From Ophiothrix spiculata (taxonomy: Eukaryota; Echinodermata; Ophiuroidea; Amphilepidida; Ophiotrichidae): DNA of 37,670 nucleotides. Location of the stretch: the NCBI GenBank assembly GCA_000969725.1, contig JXSR01S010149.1. One strand, written 5' to 3'. Of this stretch, positions 1 through 11,018 are shown piece by piece. How positions within the stretch are numbered: the first letter of the stretch is position 1; every line of letters starts with the position of its first letter. The notes below the pieces were generated by a model. That model did no database searches, was not told where the DNA came from, and saw only the letters and a list, made by a program, of their open reading frames with translations. The position numbers were made by a program, and so were the translations under genes.

Positions 1-1922
1 AAAACAATTCTAAAAAACCTGATATCAAAGGGACTAGCCTTCATTCCACTTAGAATTAAAAACTTATGGAAATGCTCTGAATAAAGCTTTTAAAAGTGTA
101 GTAAAATCCAAGAAAGTGCAAAAATTTACACAGATATGGCTCAAATTGACAGCGAATTGATTCATGATTTGCAATATATCTATATATGTGATGGTGGTGT
201 GACTATCATGTGTTTTCTAAATCCTAAATTTGTACCTCAGATGGATTTACCAGATAAAAGATCAAATAAAGCTCTTGGAGATAATTTAATACATATCAAA
301 AGAAAAACAATTTCATCAAAAATCATTTTGTTTACCCTTCACAGGTGTAGAAACAAGATCTTTTTAAGATTTGATACTGGAAACACTTTTTCAACCATTT
401 TTTTTTTGCCGGCGGAAAAAAATACAGCTGGTTAATAAGTTCATTTTTTTCCTCTGTTAAAAAAAAATACATTTGTACACAAAACAACCAAAAAAAAAAT
501 CTGAATTTAGGCTAAATCAATTGAAAATTCTGAATTCAAAATTTATTCTGAAATGTGGCATCTCTGTATGTTAGTATAATCATGTTCTATCGATACATGT
601 GAAAAAAAAATAGTAAGAGAATCAGCGGACAGGATCTAGGCCAGTCCCTGTAAATATCTCGCTTTTAAACATAATCGTCAGCAAGTTTTGACCTAACAAG
701 GCTTCAAATTTATTAAAAATTGAAATGTTTCGGATAAACTTAAAGCTCCTTCATAAATCAGTAATCTTTTGTATTAGTATAAAGACTCGAATGTGATTCA
801 TGCATGTTTAATGAGTCAAATTAATGATAACAATTTTCCATTTTTGATACCAGTAAGAATTATTATAAGAACAATTCCTAATTTTAAGTTCAGAGTAGGC
901 CTACTGTGTCAAAAGGTGAAGTGGCCTAAATCCTTTCAGTGTCAAGTCTTGTATCAATAATATTGTGGGTGACAAAAGCAGAGGCATTGCACTTTTATTA
1001 CCTCTGTCTTAAACCCTGCAATTATGCTTTTATTTGTTCCTTTTTGATTTATGTTTGTGACCTTCATTTAATTAGCAAAATTTATGATTAATATAAATAA
1101 AATGATAAAATTTACATAAATGAAACTTGAATATCGTAATTAAAAGTTAATTACAAAATTGTGGGAAAATTTAGATCAAAACCGGATAAATTTAAAATTA
1201 GAATTTAAATTTGTTTGTTGACTTGGGTATGAGGCTATCCTCTTAACGTATGTACAAAACTTTCCTTTCTCATCATAGATTGCAGATAAAAAAAATTTCA
1301 AGTTTGCATTTGATCTTCTGAGAAAGAGTATTTAAAAGTTTCAACTCTAGGGGGCAGTATTTATCATTGTCGACAACGATAATTAGAAATAAAAAAATAT
1401 CTAAATATTTTGAAAACCAGGGTTTGAGAATTCGACAATGAAACTTTTCATGCTAGCATTATTACCGCTAATACTTCAAATGATGCAAAAATCTCACAAT
1501 GTTTGAGAAAAATTGGGGATAGTGCGGAACTTATCCAATGCCTTTTAAATGCCCTAATTTACAATGACATATCACAAATACAGCGAATAACACAATTATA
1601 TTTTTCACATTGGATCATATGACAGAGCGCAATATGTAAAAATAATAAGATATTAAATCAAGTACACTGATACAAATATGTATTTCAGATTTTTATATTT
1701 TATTCACACAGTTTGATACTTTGCATAAACATTACACTCAATGTTTCCTAAATCACAAAACATGCTTTCCAAAATAACTCAATTCAAGGTAAAAGAAAAA
1801 TCTATGTAAACAATCAAAAAAGTCTGTGTCAGATTATATTCCACAACTTTTATTTATGTGGATATAAAGTTACAAACAAACGTTACGTGAGCAGATTGTG
1901 ATATAAATAGCAGTTGCCCTAT

Positions 1923-2220
1923 GGGCACAAGCAATTTTATCAACGTTGAATCAATGTTTATGGTAACCGTTTATAAAATAAACTGAAATCCAACCATTTT
2001 CTACTTGTAGGGATCATATATTAAATTGAATTAACATTTATTCTTAACCATTTTTGTTTGAGAATTAAAATCAAAAATTAAAAGTTTAATCAATGTTGAT
2101 ATATAAAAGGTTTAAGCAAAAAACAAAATCAACCAAAATTAAACCATTTATGAATGTTGAAAATGGTTTAGATGGTTTTGGCCAAACATTGATTTAACCT
2201 TGATAAGTTGATTTGTGCCC
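1923..2220. mobile_element. MITE with about 55-bp imperfect terminal inverted repeats
   Basis: The left end reads GGGCACAAGCAATTTTATCA and continues to about 1975. The reverse complement of the right end starts GGGCACAAATCAACTTATCA. Both arms then share a GTT-AATCAATGTTT stretch. The element is 298 bp and non-coding, with an AT-rich interior repeating the TTAAACCA/TGGTTTA theme. No clear target-site duplication is visible, so the superfamily cannot be assigned. It sits 22 bp from the next MITE. Confidence 0.75.
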
Positions 2221-2242
2221 ACGAGGTTACAGTAAACATTTG

Positions 2243-2409
2243 GGCCCGTATTCAAGAAAGATGTTTAGCTAAACCATTGTTTAACTGAGCATCAACTGTC
2301 CAGGAATGATATGCAACATTGCAGCTGTCAATTGGAACATTTCAATGAGCCGTGCTGTTGAGGATACTTCAAACCGTGGTTTATCAAACACCTTTCTGGA
2401 ATACGGGCC
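2243..2409. mobile_element. MITE with GGCCCGTATTC terminal inverted repeats
   Basis: The left end GGCCCGTATTCAAGAAAG at 2243 is mirrored by CTTTCTGGAATACGGGCC ending at 2409. The arms stay similar for about 40 bp (the left arm carries AAACCATTGTTT; the right, reversed, carries AAACCACGGTTT). The inverted similarity also extends outward by an ACATT/AATGT pair, so the true ends may be some 5 bp further out. The element is about 167 bp and non-coding. Confidence 0.75.
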
Positions 2410-4140
2410 AGAATGTATAAATCAATGAACATTAGAGCAAAGCAGAAAATATTATGCAAAGCAGGCGCGACAATTACAAGTTTAAAAACACTTCAAACAT
2501 AAGTCAATTGACAGTTTCCCACACATTTGCCAAAGCAATGGCAAGACACTTGGTTTTTGTCGCCTACAAATCTACAACTCCTTTTGAAATGTTGATCAAA
2601 ATCTAGCTAGTAGGAGTCCTCTTTTAAGACCGTTTAAGCCCAAGTCAACAATTACCTGAGAAGTTGACATATATTCAAGGGAAGTGCTAAAACAAACTTT
2701 AGTTGAGAACCCCACTCCCATCTTTATTAAGCACTCTGCACTAAATTATTTGTCCCACATTTCTAAATTTTTTATAGTTTTCACTATATCAGGTGCATGT
2801 TATTTTAACTGCTGACAGAGATTAAAATTGATTATGATTTGATGTCTTTATAAAACTAGCTAGAGCATTGAGCATCAAAGGTAACAAACCCCAAATACTT
2901 ATAACTGAATTGGTGTATATTGATATAAATAGTTACTTTCAACATTATTTTGAGTGATATAACATGGCAAAAGTATCTGTTACTAAACTGAAATTCATCA
3001 TTATAGGTTTTTTACAAGGTACACGAGAACATCAACGATGCTGTGACAAAGCTGTGCACTATTCTGCTTTGCGAATTTTGTGAATATTTAATGATACAAG
3101 ATTCATTTCACAGTTACAGTTTATCTTGTAAACTTTTCTCCACTTTCACTTTCCATTTTTACAGTACATTTTGAAACCGCAGACAAGAATGACACCAAAA
3201 GCAACGCCCTGCAGCTGTAAATCGTAAATCTAATACTTATGTTTGTGAAACACAGTTTTAAAGAAGCAAGTTTTCTTGACTTAATATGTATCCTTTGCTT
3301 AGATATTAGAAACCCTGCAAGAAAATTTGTTACAAATACAGTTTCTGTATAACATACTTGTTCAATTCAACTAACAATCTTCTGAATGAAAATTGTCTTA
3401 CCGCCGAGTTATTTTAATACCAGCATGCCGAAATGGTCAAAATATTTTGATATGTTAGTCCTAGAGTATGACAAGTCTGCAAACTTTTGAAAGTGAGATT
3501 ATTTATTAATTCAACAGGCTTGTGAGGATTTTGAGATATCAAATAGTTGAATTGGATAGTGGATACAGTTTAACATTAGTAGTATGATGGATCATCAGCA
3601 CTTAAATAATAAACAAATATCTAATATGAAAGAGTGACAATTTGTCCTTTTCAGAAAGCTACAGTGTTTTTTTTTTTGAATTGCAGGGAATTTTAATTCT
3701 ACCAATTCAATGATTGAAGCCATCTGGTACACACTCCTTGATAAGAACAATGCTTTATTCACAATTACTAGAGGGACAAGGTGTAGTTATGCAAGACAAA
3801 GCATAAGGTCTTGTATTAAGATTTATTATGTTTGAATTTATTATATCATCAAATTTACATTTTGCTCATTACAGATGAAAAACACAAAATCTTAAGCTTT
3901 ACATTATAATACATACTTAATTTGCTGCTTCTAGATATTGTCTTGTAATCATCTATACAAGAGCCACCACAAAGTAATATTAACAATGAAAGAAGGCAGG
4001 TTATGGATTTCTTTTGATTCAGCCTTCAGGCACGTATTGTCTACTGATGGTTTTTGTGCGAGTTATGTCATAGTCTGTAATGGACAAACCATTAGATAAC
4101 GAGGGGGGGGTAAGAAGTTAAGGAAGGGTTTGATTTTTGG

Positions 4141-4300
4141 AGTGATTTTTCATCTTTCTTTTTTCTTATATTTTATTACACTAGTGATTGAGGGAGATTT
4201 TTTCCCTCCAATTTAAAGGGTGATTTTTTCTTTCTTTTTTATTATATTTGATCACACTAGTGATTGAGGGAGATTTTTCCCTCCAATTTCAAAGGGTGAT
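4141..4300. repeat. Tandem duplication, 76-bp period, two copies
   Basis: CTAGTGATTGAGGGAGATTT occurs at 4181 and again at 4257, giving a period of 76 bp. The flanking TCCCTCCAATTT and GGGTGATTTTTT segments are repeated with it. A related GGGTGATTTT...GAGGGAGATTTTTCCC block at about 10414-10460 shows that the unit derives from a dispersed repeat. Confidence 0.8.
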
Positions 4301-4675
4301 TTTTTTTCCTGAAGACTTCCTACCCCCTGGATATCTAATGGTGCATCCCTAAGAGCTGACTTACCAAAGTTAATTGACTTCATAAAGGTTTAAATCTCCT
4401 CTTGGCACATGATAAATATGCAAGCTCCTGCAAATAATGTATTGATGTATTATTTTGTCTGCAGGATATATTGGCATGATGAACTAAGCACTCCATTATC
4501 ACATAAAAAGTATGCCAAAAGATTGAAAGTGTGTTATGATTTGATGATTTATTCAATATCAATGAAAAGAGTTGAAGATGAACCTGAACAAAAAAGGGAA
4601 AAAAATATTGCGTCACATTGACCTGAAGAGATGGACAAATAGGTATATATATTCTTTCATTACATAAGTGTCAAC

Positions 4676-4999
4676 CCGGGGGGGGGGGGGGGGTTTTCAA
4701 AAAAAATTTATACGGGGGTGTGCTACGCAGACTTCGCGATAAGGACCATTCTCTATACCTTAAAAAATGGCAATTTTCAACCCTTCACCATACCATTTTT
4801 CCGCAAAAAACACCCAGTTTGGGCCAAATTGGGCGCTTTTTAAGACAATTTTCAAAAAAAAAACCCACACAATTTTTCCATTTAGGCGCATTAGGTCTGT
4901 GACAAAAACCCAAACATCGATATACCTAAAATGGCGAAATTACACCCCAAAACCGTGGCACATACCCGTATATCAACCCAATGTGAGCCCCCCCCCCAA
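4676..4999. mobile_element. Inverted-repeat element bounded by poly-G and poly-C runs
   Basis: A run of 16 G (4678-4693) opens the block and a run of 10 C (4988-4997) closes it. Just inside, the left arm TATACGGGGGTGTGCTACG matches the reverse complement of the right arm, TATACGGGTATGTGCCACG, so the homopolymer runs belong to terminal inverted repeats. The interior holds two degenerate copies of a TATACC-TAAAA-ATGGC motif. Short open frames across it are low complexity and not credible genes. Confidence 0.65.
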
Positions 5000-5503
5000 G
5001 TTTTAGTTTCTGTAACATAAAAACAAGAACAGATATTATACTTGATGAAACTTAACCTATATATGTTCATCAATTGAGTTTAAACTACATTACATATTAA
5101 TATAACCTCAATAGCATATCTTCATTTTTGGGCCACAGACTTATTGAGTACTCCTCAAACAAATAAAATACTGACTCTTACCCGAACTGTACTTTGTTAG
5201 CCAGAATCAGCAATGCCAATTCAATTTTGTAAATAAAATCTAAAATATCCACTGATCTAAATAAACAAACCTCTGACAATTGCTGGCAAAATAATATTTT
5301 TTTTTTCAGATCAAAATGCATACTTTATTAAGGTCATCATATCTGTGCATCTTGTGAAAGGCAAGAATTTCAATACATCATGTTTGATACCAATAAGTAT
5401 GGATTGTCTTAATTAAGTGATTTGGCATGAAATGAATTTATTAACCTAAGTGATGTGACATGAAATGGACATGAAGTGACCATATATAACTGACTGAATA
5501 TAA

Positions 5504-5750
5504 GGCGTTGGAGCACAATTAGGCCACAACTTTGTGCGGCCGGCCGCAACCTGGCCACAGGCTTGATTTTCCAAGATGGCGACCGTAGGCTTGATTATGC
5601 ACCTCTAGATGATGTCAAAACATGTAATGAATATTTTACAATAATCTTGAGATGCAAAATCAAGCCTACGGTCGCCATTTTGGAAAATCCAGGCTGTGGC
5701 CAGGTTGCGGCTGGCCGTACAAAGTTGTGGCCTAATTGTGCTCCAATGCC
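5504..5750. mobile_element. Near-perfect palindromic MITE, PIF/Harbinger-like
   Basis: Arms of about 103 bp (5504-5606 and 5648-5750) are inverted copies with roughly 90 percent identity around a loop of about 40 bp. The ends read GGCGTTGGAGC and GCTCCAATGCC. Both are flanked by TAA (5501-5503 and 5751-5753), matching the 3-bp TWA target duplication known for PIF/Harbinger elements. The arms are GC-rich relative to the flanks and carry an AAGATGGCGACC motif on the left and its near mirror on the right. No transposase is present. Confidence 0.85.
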
Positions 5751-6070
5751 TAAGATACTTAAAACAAAATAGCAAGGTTCAGTTCCATAAGCACAAATCA
5801 ATACCTTGATTCTCAATTTTGCATGACGTACACTATTGATCACTAATTAACCTTTGTCTAGATGGTGTAAAGCTATGAAAAGAAAACAGATTGAAATTAA
5901 ATTCCTGAAAAGTTGGAAGTACACATATCATTCAATCTTGCAGATACAGTGAGCTGTCACATAATACAAACAGCATTTGGTATTTATTTAGTTTTTATCT
6001 GAAATACGGTGGTTGTGCTTCAATAATTGTATTCCTAAATCTTCTTCTCATGTGTGAAGCACTTATGTCT

Positions 6071-6080
6071 TTTATTTATT
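6071..6080 (-). promoter_or_regulatory. Candidate ACO2 polyadenylation signal
   Basis: On the minus strand this reads AATAAATAAA, two overlapping canonical AATAAA hexamers, about 145 nt past the ACO2 stop codon. A further candidate lies around 5983. Which one is used cannot be decided from sequence. Confidence 0.5.
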
Positions 6081-6223
6081 GCATGATACAATTCAAAAAC
6101 TCAATCAGCAGTTTATATGAGAAACTTACAGATAAGCAGAAAAGAAAAATGTTGTTTATATATTGCATTGCATATCCAATCTAAATATCGTCATTTAAAT
6201 ATTGTCCAATTTCTGAATGTGTG

Positions 6224-6358
6224 TTATTGTTTCATTTCTCGCATTCTATTGAGGGCGCTTCCTGCTTTAAACCATGAGATCTGCAAGTCATTCATGGAGT
6301 GATTAAGATGGATTTCATCTGATGACCCATCGCTGTGACTGAGTCTGCACAACACAGG
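6224..6358 (-). CDS. ACO2: Mitochondrial aconitase, terminal coding exon
   Basis: This exon encodes the last 44 residues of aconitate hydratase plus the TAA stop at 6224-6226. Aconitase interconverts citrate and isocitrate in the mitochondrial matrix (TCA cycle). The exon follows a consensus acceptor (TCTCTTTGCAG) and starts in phase 0, which fits the previous exon ending on a whole codon. The peptide begins [20 protein letters not shown] and ends [16 protein letters not shown]. It matches the animal ACO2 C-terminus, where an [20 protein letters not shown] pattern is conserved. The segment ahead of LNH is more divergent than usual for ACO2. No frameshift or internal stop is present. Confidence 0.95.
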   Translation of the reverse strand, partial: PVLCRLSHSDGSSDEIHLNHSMNDLQISWFKAGSALNRMREMKQ

Positions 6359-6658
6359 CTGCAAAGAGACAAAATCAAGATTTAAATAATGAATAATAAT
6401 GAAAATTATAAATGAATGTCATTATGTTGGTGATAATACAAATAATCAACACAAGTTGAGATATTACACACATGTAACACTGCTTTGAATAAACATAAAT
6501 GTAGAAACATTGAAAATAAGCAGTATCAATTGTTAAATGGCTTATAAAGCTATACTGAATACATGTGTCCAATTATGACAACATTTGTTTTACAAAACTT
6601 TAAGATGATCGAGCCTGCTTGATGTCTCCAGGAAGTCTCATCTCAAGAATAATCATGA

Positions 6659-6724
6659 TCTGCACATTATACTCATAAGTGGACATATTATTCTGCACAT
6701 TGTACTCATAAGTGGACATATTAT
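6659..6724. repeat. 33-bp tandem duplication
   Basis: Two adjacent 33-bp units (6659-6691 and 6692-6724), each containing TACTCATAAGTGGACATATT, differ by one base (CATTATACT against CATTGTACT). This implies a recent local duplication. Confidence 0.9.
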
Positions 6725-7000
6725 TCAAACACCTTCAACAAGTTAACAATTTTGACAAATAATCAACCGATTGAAATAACAATTATTGCTCATCCAAAAT
6801 GTTTGTTCCATAATTTGACTTATTTGCCTCTGATTTGATGGCATTTCAAGCCCGCACTTCAAATTTTATTTAATAATGCATTAACTGTTGATCACAGACT
6901 CATCAAAATGAACTCAATTAAGGGTAAAGGGAATCCATCTGCTCAGGAAAATGTGAATCCTAACTATTTTTTAATCATGAAAAGATAAATAGTTTCCACT

Positions 7001-7086
7001 GCCTTTGCGGGGACTCCAACCATGGATTATGGCAGGGGTTAGACATGCATTACGAAGCGAGGGCTCTACTGCTGAGCTATCAAGGC
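7001..7086 (-). pseudogene. tRNA-like sequence (tRNA pseudogene or SINE head)
   Basis: On the minus strand, GCCTTGATAGCTCAGCAGTA carries a perfect A-box (TAGCTCAGCAG) and a D-stem GCTC/GAGC. The 86-nt block closes with AAGGC, able to pair with the opening GCCTT. A TTCGTAA segment could be an anticodon loop, but its flanking stem does not pair. The B-box region GGTTGGAGTCC departs from GGTTCGANNCC at the invariant C. It is therefore a degenerate tRNA or the head of a tRNA-derived SINE, not a functional tRNA. The region between the anticodon and T-arm also looks expanded. Confidence 0.6.
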
Positions 7087-9341
7087 AGCGTTGAGATTGT
7101 GAACTAAAATCTAAAACATAAACATTAGAATGCCGTATTTTTTGTTTACAAAAAATTGCAATTTTTGCCTTATTGGAATGCTCAATTTGTAAGTAAATTA
7201 TGCGAATGCGAATATCAGACAAAATGTAGATAATGCAGATACTTAAACAGACAATTCACAGCTCAAATAGGGCGAACTCAGAGTCGTAATTTACGTCCGG
7301 ATTTTAGGGCAAAACAACGCGGGTTTGCTACATTATTATTCAAAATCAACTCAGCATATTTATAAAATATTGTTTGTAATTCAATAAGAAGTATCAAGCC
7401 TACAATCTGTCAAAATTTGAAACCAGTCGAATTGTTTGAACATCATGAAATTATGAGGTTTCGGCGAAAAAGGGTCAACTTTTTCGAAGTAGTCTTTAGG
7501 AGTCATTTTGACCTTGATAATGGACGTGAAATCACTAGTAAATTTCCATGTGGTGGCATTTCATGAGGTGGGTCAAAAATGTGTTACATACTCAAAATGG
7601 TCCAAAAAACAATTGTTTTTAAGCCTAATATTACTTTTGTTTTGGCATAATGAGCTAATTATTGGTTAATTATCCATATCCATAATTATCCATCCAATGC
7701 AAACTGTAATTTTCAAACGCGTTTTTCTCAAAATTGCCTGTTTTTACTAAAGCAAGTCATAAATTGGAATGATTAATGGTAAACAGTTAATGTTTTCAGG
7801 ATATGTTCTAAAAACTTTAATAGTTACTGAGATGCATTAAACTTGAAACAGACCCCTTAGGGTCTTGGTGTTGATGACCTTCAATTAATTAGAGGCGGGG
7901 TATACAAGGAGAGAAAATGATGATGTTACAAATCATTCTGTCCTAATTCATATTTGATGCAGCTTGATCCCCTGAACATTTTGATACCAAATTTGTCAAA
8001 ATCGGACAAAACAATGAGAAGGTGCTGCCCAAAAAACTGATCGAGGGGAGAGGGGGTCTGAGGAAGGTCTAAAAATGATAAATTTGCCAATTACTGTAAT
8101 TATATACCAAATTTTAGCCATGTTGGTGACTATCTGTATGTATTTGAGGTCACAGAATCCATTTGTGAATGTTCCAGCAGTGTCAAACCTTCCAAAATAG
8201 CGATATTGTCTCAATTTGGGTATCTACCGCATCCGTAGGCACCGCATCCTTAGGCACCACCACCCTTGTACTGCCAAGTTCAAACCGTTGTCTCTCTTAA
8301 ATTATGTAACCCATGAAAGCCAAATTACTGCCACAAATAGCGTGAAGTGTAAGCTTTCAAATGAGACATTAAACAAGTCAATAGGCCAAGGAATAGTGAA
8401 TTTACATTAAATTAAGTTCGAGAACCCACGAAAAAATGTAACAACACCACCTTTTTAGCATACCCACCTAATGAAATACCACCATGTATAAACTAGAGAC
8501 TCTATGCAATATGGATTCTTCAAGATGTTCTAATGGAAAGCAAGTCAAAAACCTTTTATCTATTGCTTCATCACTTGTCGTGAAATTGGATAATGTGGCT
8601 ATATTTTAATAAATCGCCTATATCAAGTGGTCAAATTACAGGCAAAGCAATTTAGAAATCCCACTCAATCATACTGCACAAATCTCCGAGGAGGAGGCAT
8701 TACATAATGACCACAAGCTGTTTTCTTGATGCTTTGCGAGAAAGCAGGTGGTATATTACATAAAAGCCATGTGGTTTTGAAAATCTCAAAATACAGTGTA
8801 TGTAGATTTCAAAACCATTGGGGTTGTGTTATCAACCCCAGAATTTTAAACATATGTTTTGACTTTTTATTAAATTAATGGTAAAGATTATAGTTACGTC
8901 ATATGTAAGTGCACTGCTTATTTTCTACGCTGTATCGTACTCCATAAAATGCGAAGCAGTCATGGTGATCAACAGCTTGGGCCATGCCACACTGCAAATG
9001 TTCTTTCATGCAATTCTAGGTTGAATAACTCGGGTTATTTGCTCGAGTGATATGCAGCTAATAAGACTCATGCATATGATTTGCTGTGCTTGAGATGATA
9101 ATTACTAAATAATCATTGAAAATTTGTGGTTATCCTCGCTCTGTACAAGTATAATAGGATGTTTAATATCGGGGATCACATTTGGTGCTGTACGTTCAAA
9201 TAAGGTTCCGGCCACCCTCCTCTGCATGAAAGCATCTGGAGCCAAGATGAATTAGATTTTAAATGTATTGAAAGAATAAAAAGTGAAATATAAAAAAAAT
9301 AAAGGTCAGAACTAGGTTATTGATATATACAGGACACCTAC

Positions 9342-9463
9342 CTTTCCAGGGGTTAATTCCTGCAGACCTAGGAGTGATAACTTGTCGTCTGGGCGTACTT
9401 TGTCATAGTCAGAAGCACTTGAAAATGTCAGTGGCAGCATCCCTTGTTTCTTCAAATTTGTTT
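9342..9463 (-). CDS. ACO2: Mitochondrial aconitase, penultimate coding exon
   Basis: This internal exon of 122 bp follows a TTATTACAG acceptor and ends at GGAAAG before the donor GTAGGTGT. It supplies the last two bases of a Glu codon split from the previous exon, then 40 codons beginning [13 protein letters not shown] and continuing through [17 protein letters not shown]. The invertebrate and vertebrate ACO2 pattern [21 protein letters not shown] identifies it. The segment belongs to domain 4, which closes over the active-site cleft. The reading frame is intact. The residues after LPLTF (SSAS) depart from the commoner ADP-A pattern. Confidence 0.96.
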
Positions 9464-9723
9464 CTGTAATAACAAGGGAAATTTTACAGTGAAACTCAGT
9501 GAGTTTTATTTACTGTTTACTTGCATCTGATTGTAAATCAACACATTTTCAGTTGTTATGACTTTGCAGTAAATAATCATTTGGTTAGAATTCCTAATCT
9601 TCCACACCACAGAGTGGGTGTGGTTTACAAATGGAATAGCCAATGGATATTGCTGGTGACATTTTGCTAAAAATGGATGATACATTGATTTGAAGTTCAT
9701 GTCAGCAAATAAAATTCTGAATA

Positions 9724-9743
9724 ACAACAACAACAACAACAAT
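9724..9743. repeat. (CAA)n microsatellite
   Basis: About six uninterrupted CAA units. Ordinary microsatellite; it produces the poly-Leu run in an otherwise unsupported minus-strand open frame. Confidence 0.9.
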
Positions 9744-10033
9744 ATGAACTTTAGGTGTGTGATTTCAGAAATCTGGTATAAATATACACAATAAATAGGG
9801 TGTGCAAAGGTGATTGGCCACATATTTTCACAATACAAACTCAATGCCATACAAATGTCGTATACTTCTTAAAGTCCCTTAAAATTCATTATCTTGTCAC
9901 TTTAAATGGAATTTATTGTTATCACTGACCTCACAGCCCTTTATGGCTCTTTTGAGCTATTATTCACGAACAAGTGCCCCCACTGATCCTTTTGTAATGT
10001 AATTTTACCATTTTTGAACTTCGTCTTTGTTAA

Positions 10034-10227
10034 GGGAAAAGAGAAAGGAAAAGGGAAAGAAACNNNNNNNNNNNNNNNNNNNNNNNNNNNNNNNNNNNNN
10101 NNNNNNNNNNNNNGGGGAGAAGGAAGAAGAGAAAGGGGAAAGAAGAAGGAAAAGGCAAAGGAAAAGAGAAAAAGAAAGAAAAGGAAGGAAGAGAAAAGGG
10201 AAAAGAGAAAGGAAAAGGGAAAGAAAC
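10034..10227. repeat. GA-rich low-complexity tract interrupted by an assembly gap
   Basis: A purine-rich GGGAAAAGAGAAAGGAAAAG tract flanks a run of 50 N (10064-10113). The 30 bases immediately left of the gap (10034-10063) are identical to the 30 bases at 10198-10227. The tract may therefore be a tandem array, or the gap may represent a misplaced overlap. Lys/Glu/Arg-rich and Phe/Ser/Pro-rich frames here are products of the repeat. Confidence 0.9.
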
Positions 10228-10588
10228 CATTATTTCGTTCAAAAATAGGCGTTTTTTTAGCTAAAATAAACATTTGTCCACATACTTTTGCGCGCGTTTA
10301 ATTTTTTTTCCAACAAATACAAAAATCGGGAAGCCTCTTGAGTCTTGCCCCCCCGGACGGTCAAAGCTGGTTACGCCACTGGAGACAAGGTCCTGGAACT
10401 ACAGAGGTATTTATGGGTGATTTTATTTTACTTGCTACAATTTGAGGGAGATTTTTCCCCAAAACTTCTACCCACTCCTTTAAAATCAAATGGTCCCTAA
10501 ATATATGAAAACACAGCTAACCTTGCTGGGTCCTCACAAGAACTCTATACTTATGAAGCGTTATAAGTAACGTTAAGTGATAGAATTA

Positions 10589-10677
10589 GGCATTCAAACA
10601 CGCTATACCGAATTGTTCATCACGAATCAACAACGTTGCATCCATGCGTCTGCGTATTTTTATTGCATGAGGGTGGC
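10589..10677 (-). repeat. Dispersed CpG-containing repeat, copy A
   Basis: The reverse complement reads CCACCCTCATGCAATAAAAA followed by ACGCAGACGCATGGAT and, further on, GTGATGAACAATTC and GTGTTTGAATGCC. The same ordered blocks occur at 24541-24630, and the first half recurs at about 37250-37295. No ends are defined. Confidence 0.75.
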
Positions 10678-11018
10678 TTGAGTTGTGGCGTGTTTGAATA
10701 CCTTTCAACAACGAAAAGCTTCCTGAAAACGTATGAATTAAATTCTTAATGTTTTCAATTTAACAGATAGGTCTAGGCCTACTCATCTTCATAAAAAGTA
10801 TTTAGCATATCTGAAGCAAAGTGCTAATTTGTGAATGTTTGCTGCTTTGACGTTATCAATTTTTCCCAAGCACCGGGCATTTGCACGTATGTGCCCGATG
10901 GCGCTATGATCAATGTGCCGACTTTTGTGTACTGTGTAAATGCACTTCCGTAAACGCTGTGTCGTGCGTGACGCGCTAATTTGAATATCAACTGTGGATT
11001 CATCACGAATCAACAACG
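10616..11018. repeat. 20-bp exact direct repeat pair
   Basis: TTCATCACGAATCAACAACG occurs at 10616-10635 and 10999-11018, 383 bp apart. The interval has more CpG than the surrounding intron. It could mark a duplication or the flanks of an inserted segment; no transposon ends are visible. Confidence 0.6.

Larger units (their letters stand above)
1..6223. other. 3' flank of ACO2 (intergenic, repeat-rich)
   Basis: This AT-rich stretch lies downstream of the ACO2 stop codon. I see no exon with convincing protein similarity; the open frames are short and of low complexity. It contains the inverted-repeat elements at 1923-2220, 2243-2409, 4676-4999 and 5504-5750, and the 76-bp tandem duplication near 4141-4300, all listed separately. 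The rest (1-1922, 2410-4140, 5000-5503, 5754-6070) shows nothing I can assign. Confidence 0.6.
6359..9341 (-). other. ACO2: ACO2 last intron (about 3.0 kb)
   Basis: The intron is bounded by GT (donor GTAGGTGTCC after the exon at 9342) and AG (TTTGCAG before 6358). It contains a 33-bp tandem duplication, a tRNA-like relic, a 15-bp doublet at about 8226-8255 and a short hairpin near 8770-8815 (GGTTTTGAAA against TTTCAAAACC). The part at 7260-8215 looks like old non-coding repeat but shows no clear termini. I see no nested gene. Confidence 0.85.

Noticed and set aside
1355..1385. Palindrome ATCATTGTCGACAACGAT
   Set aside because: A short isolated near-palindrome; no repetition, gene start or element end nearby.
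9941..10301. Lys/Glu/Arg-rich and Phe/Ser/Pro-rich open frames on both strands
   Set aside because: They are translations of a GA-rich low-complexity tract that also crosses an N gap.
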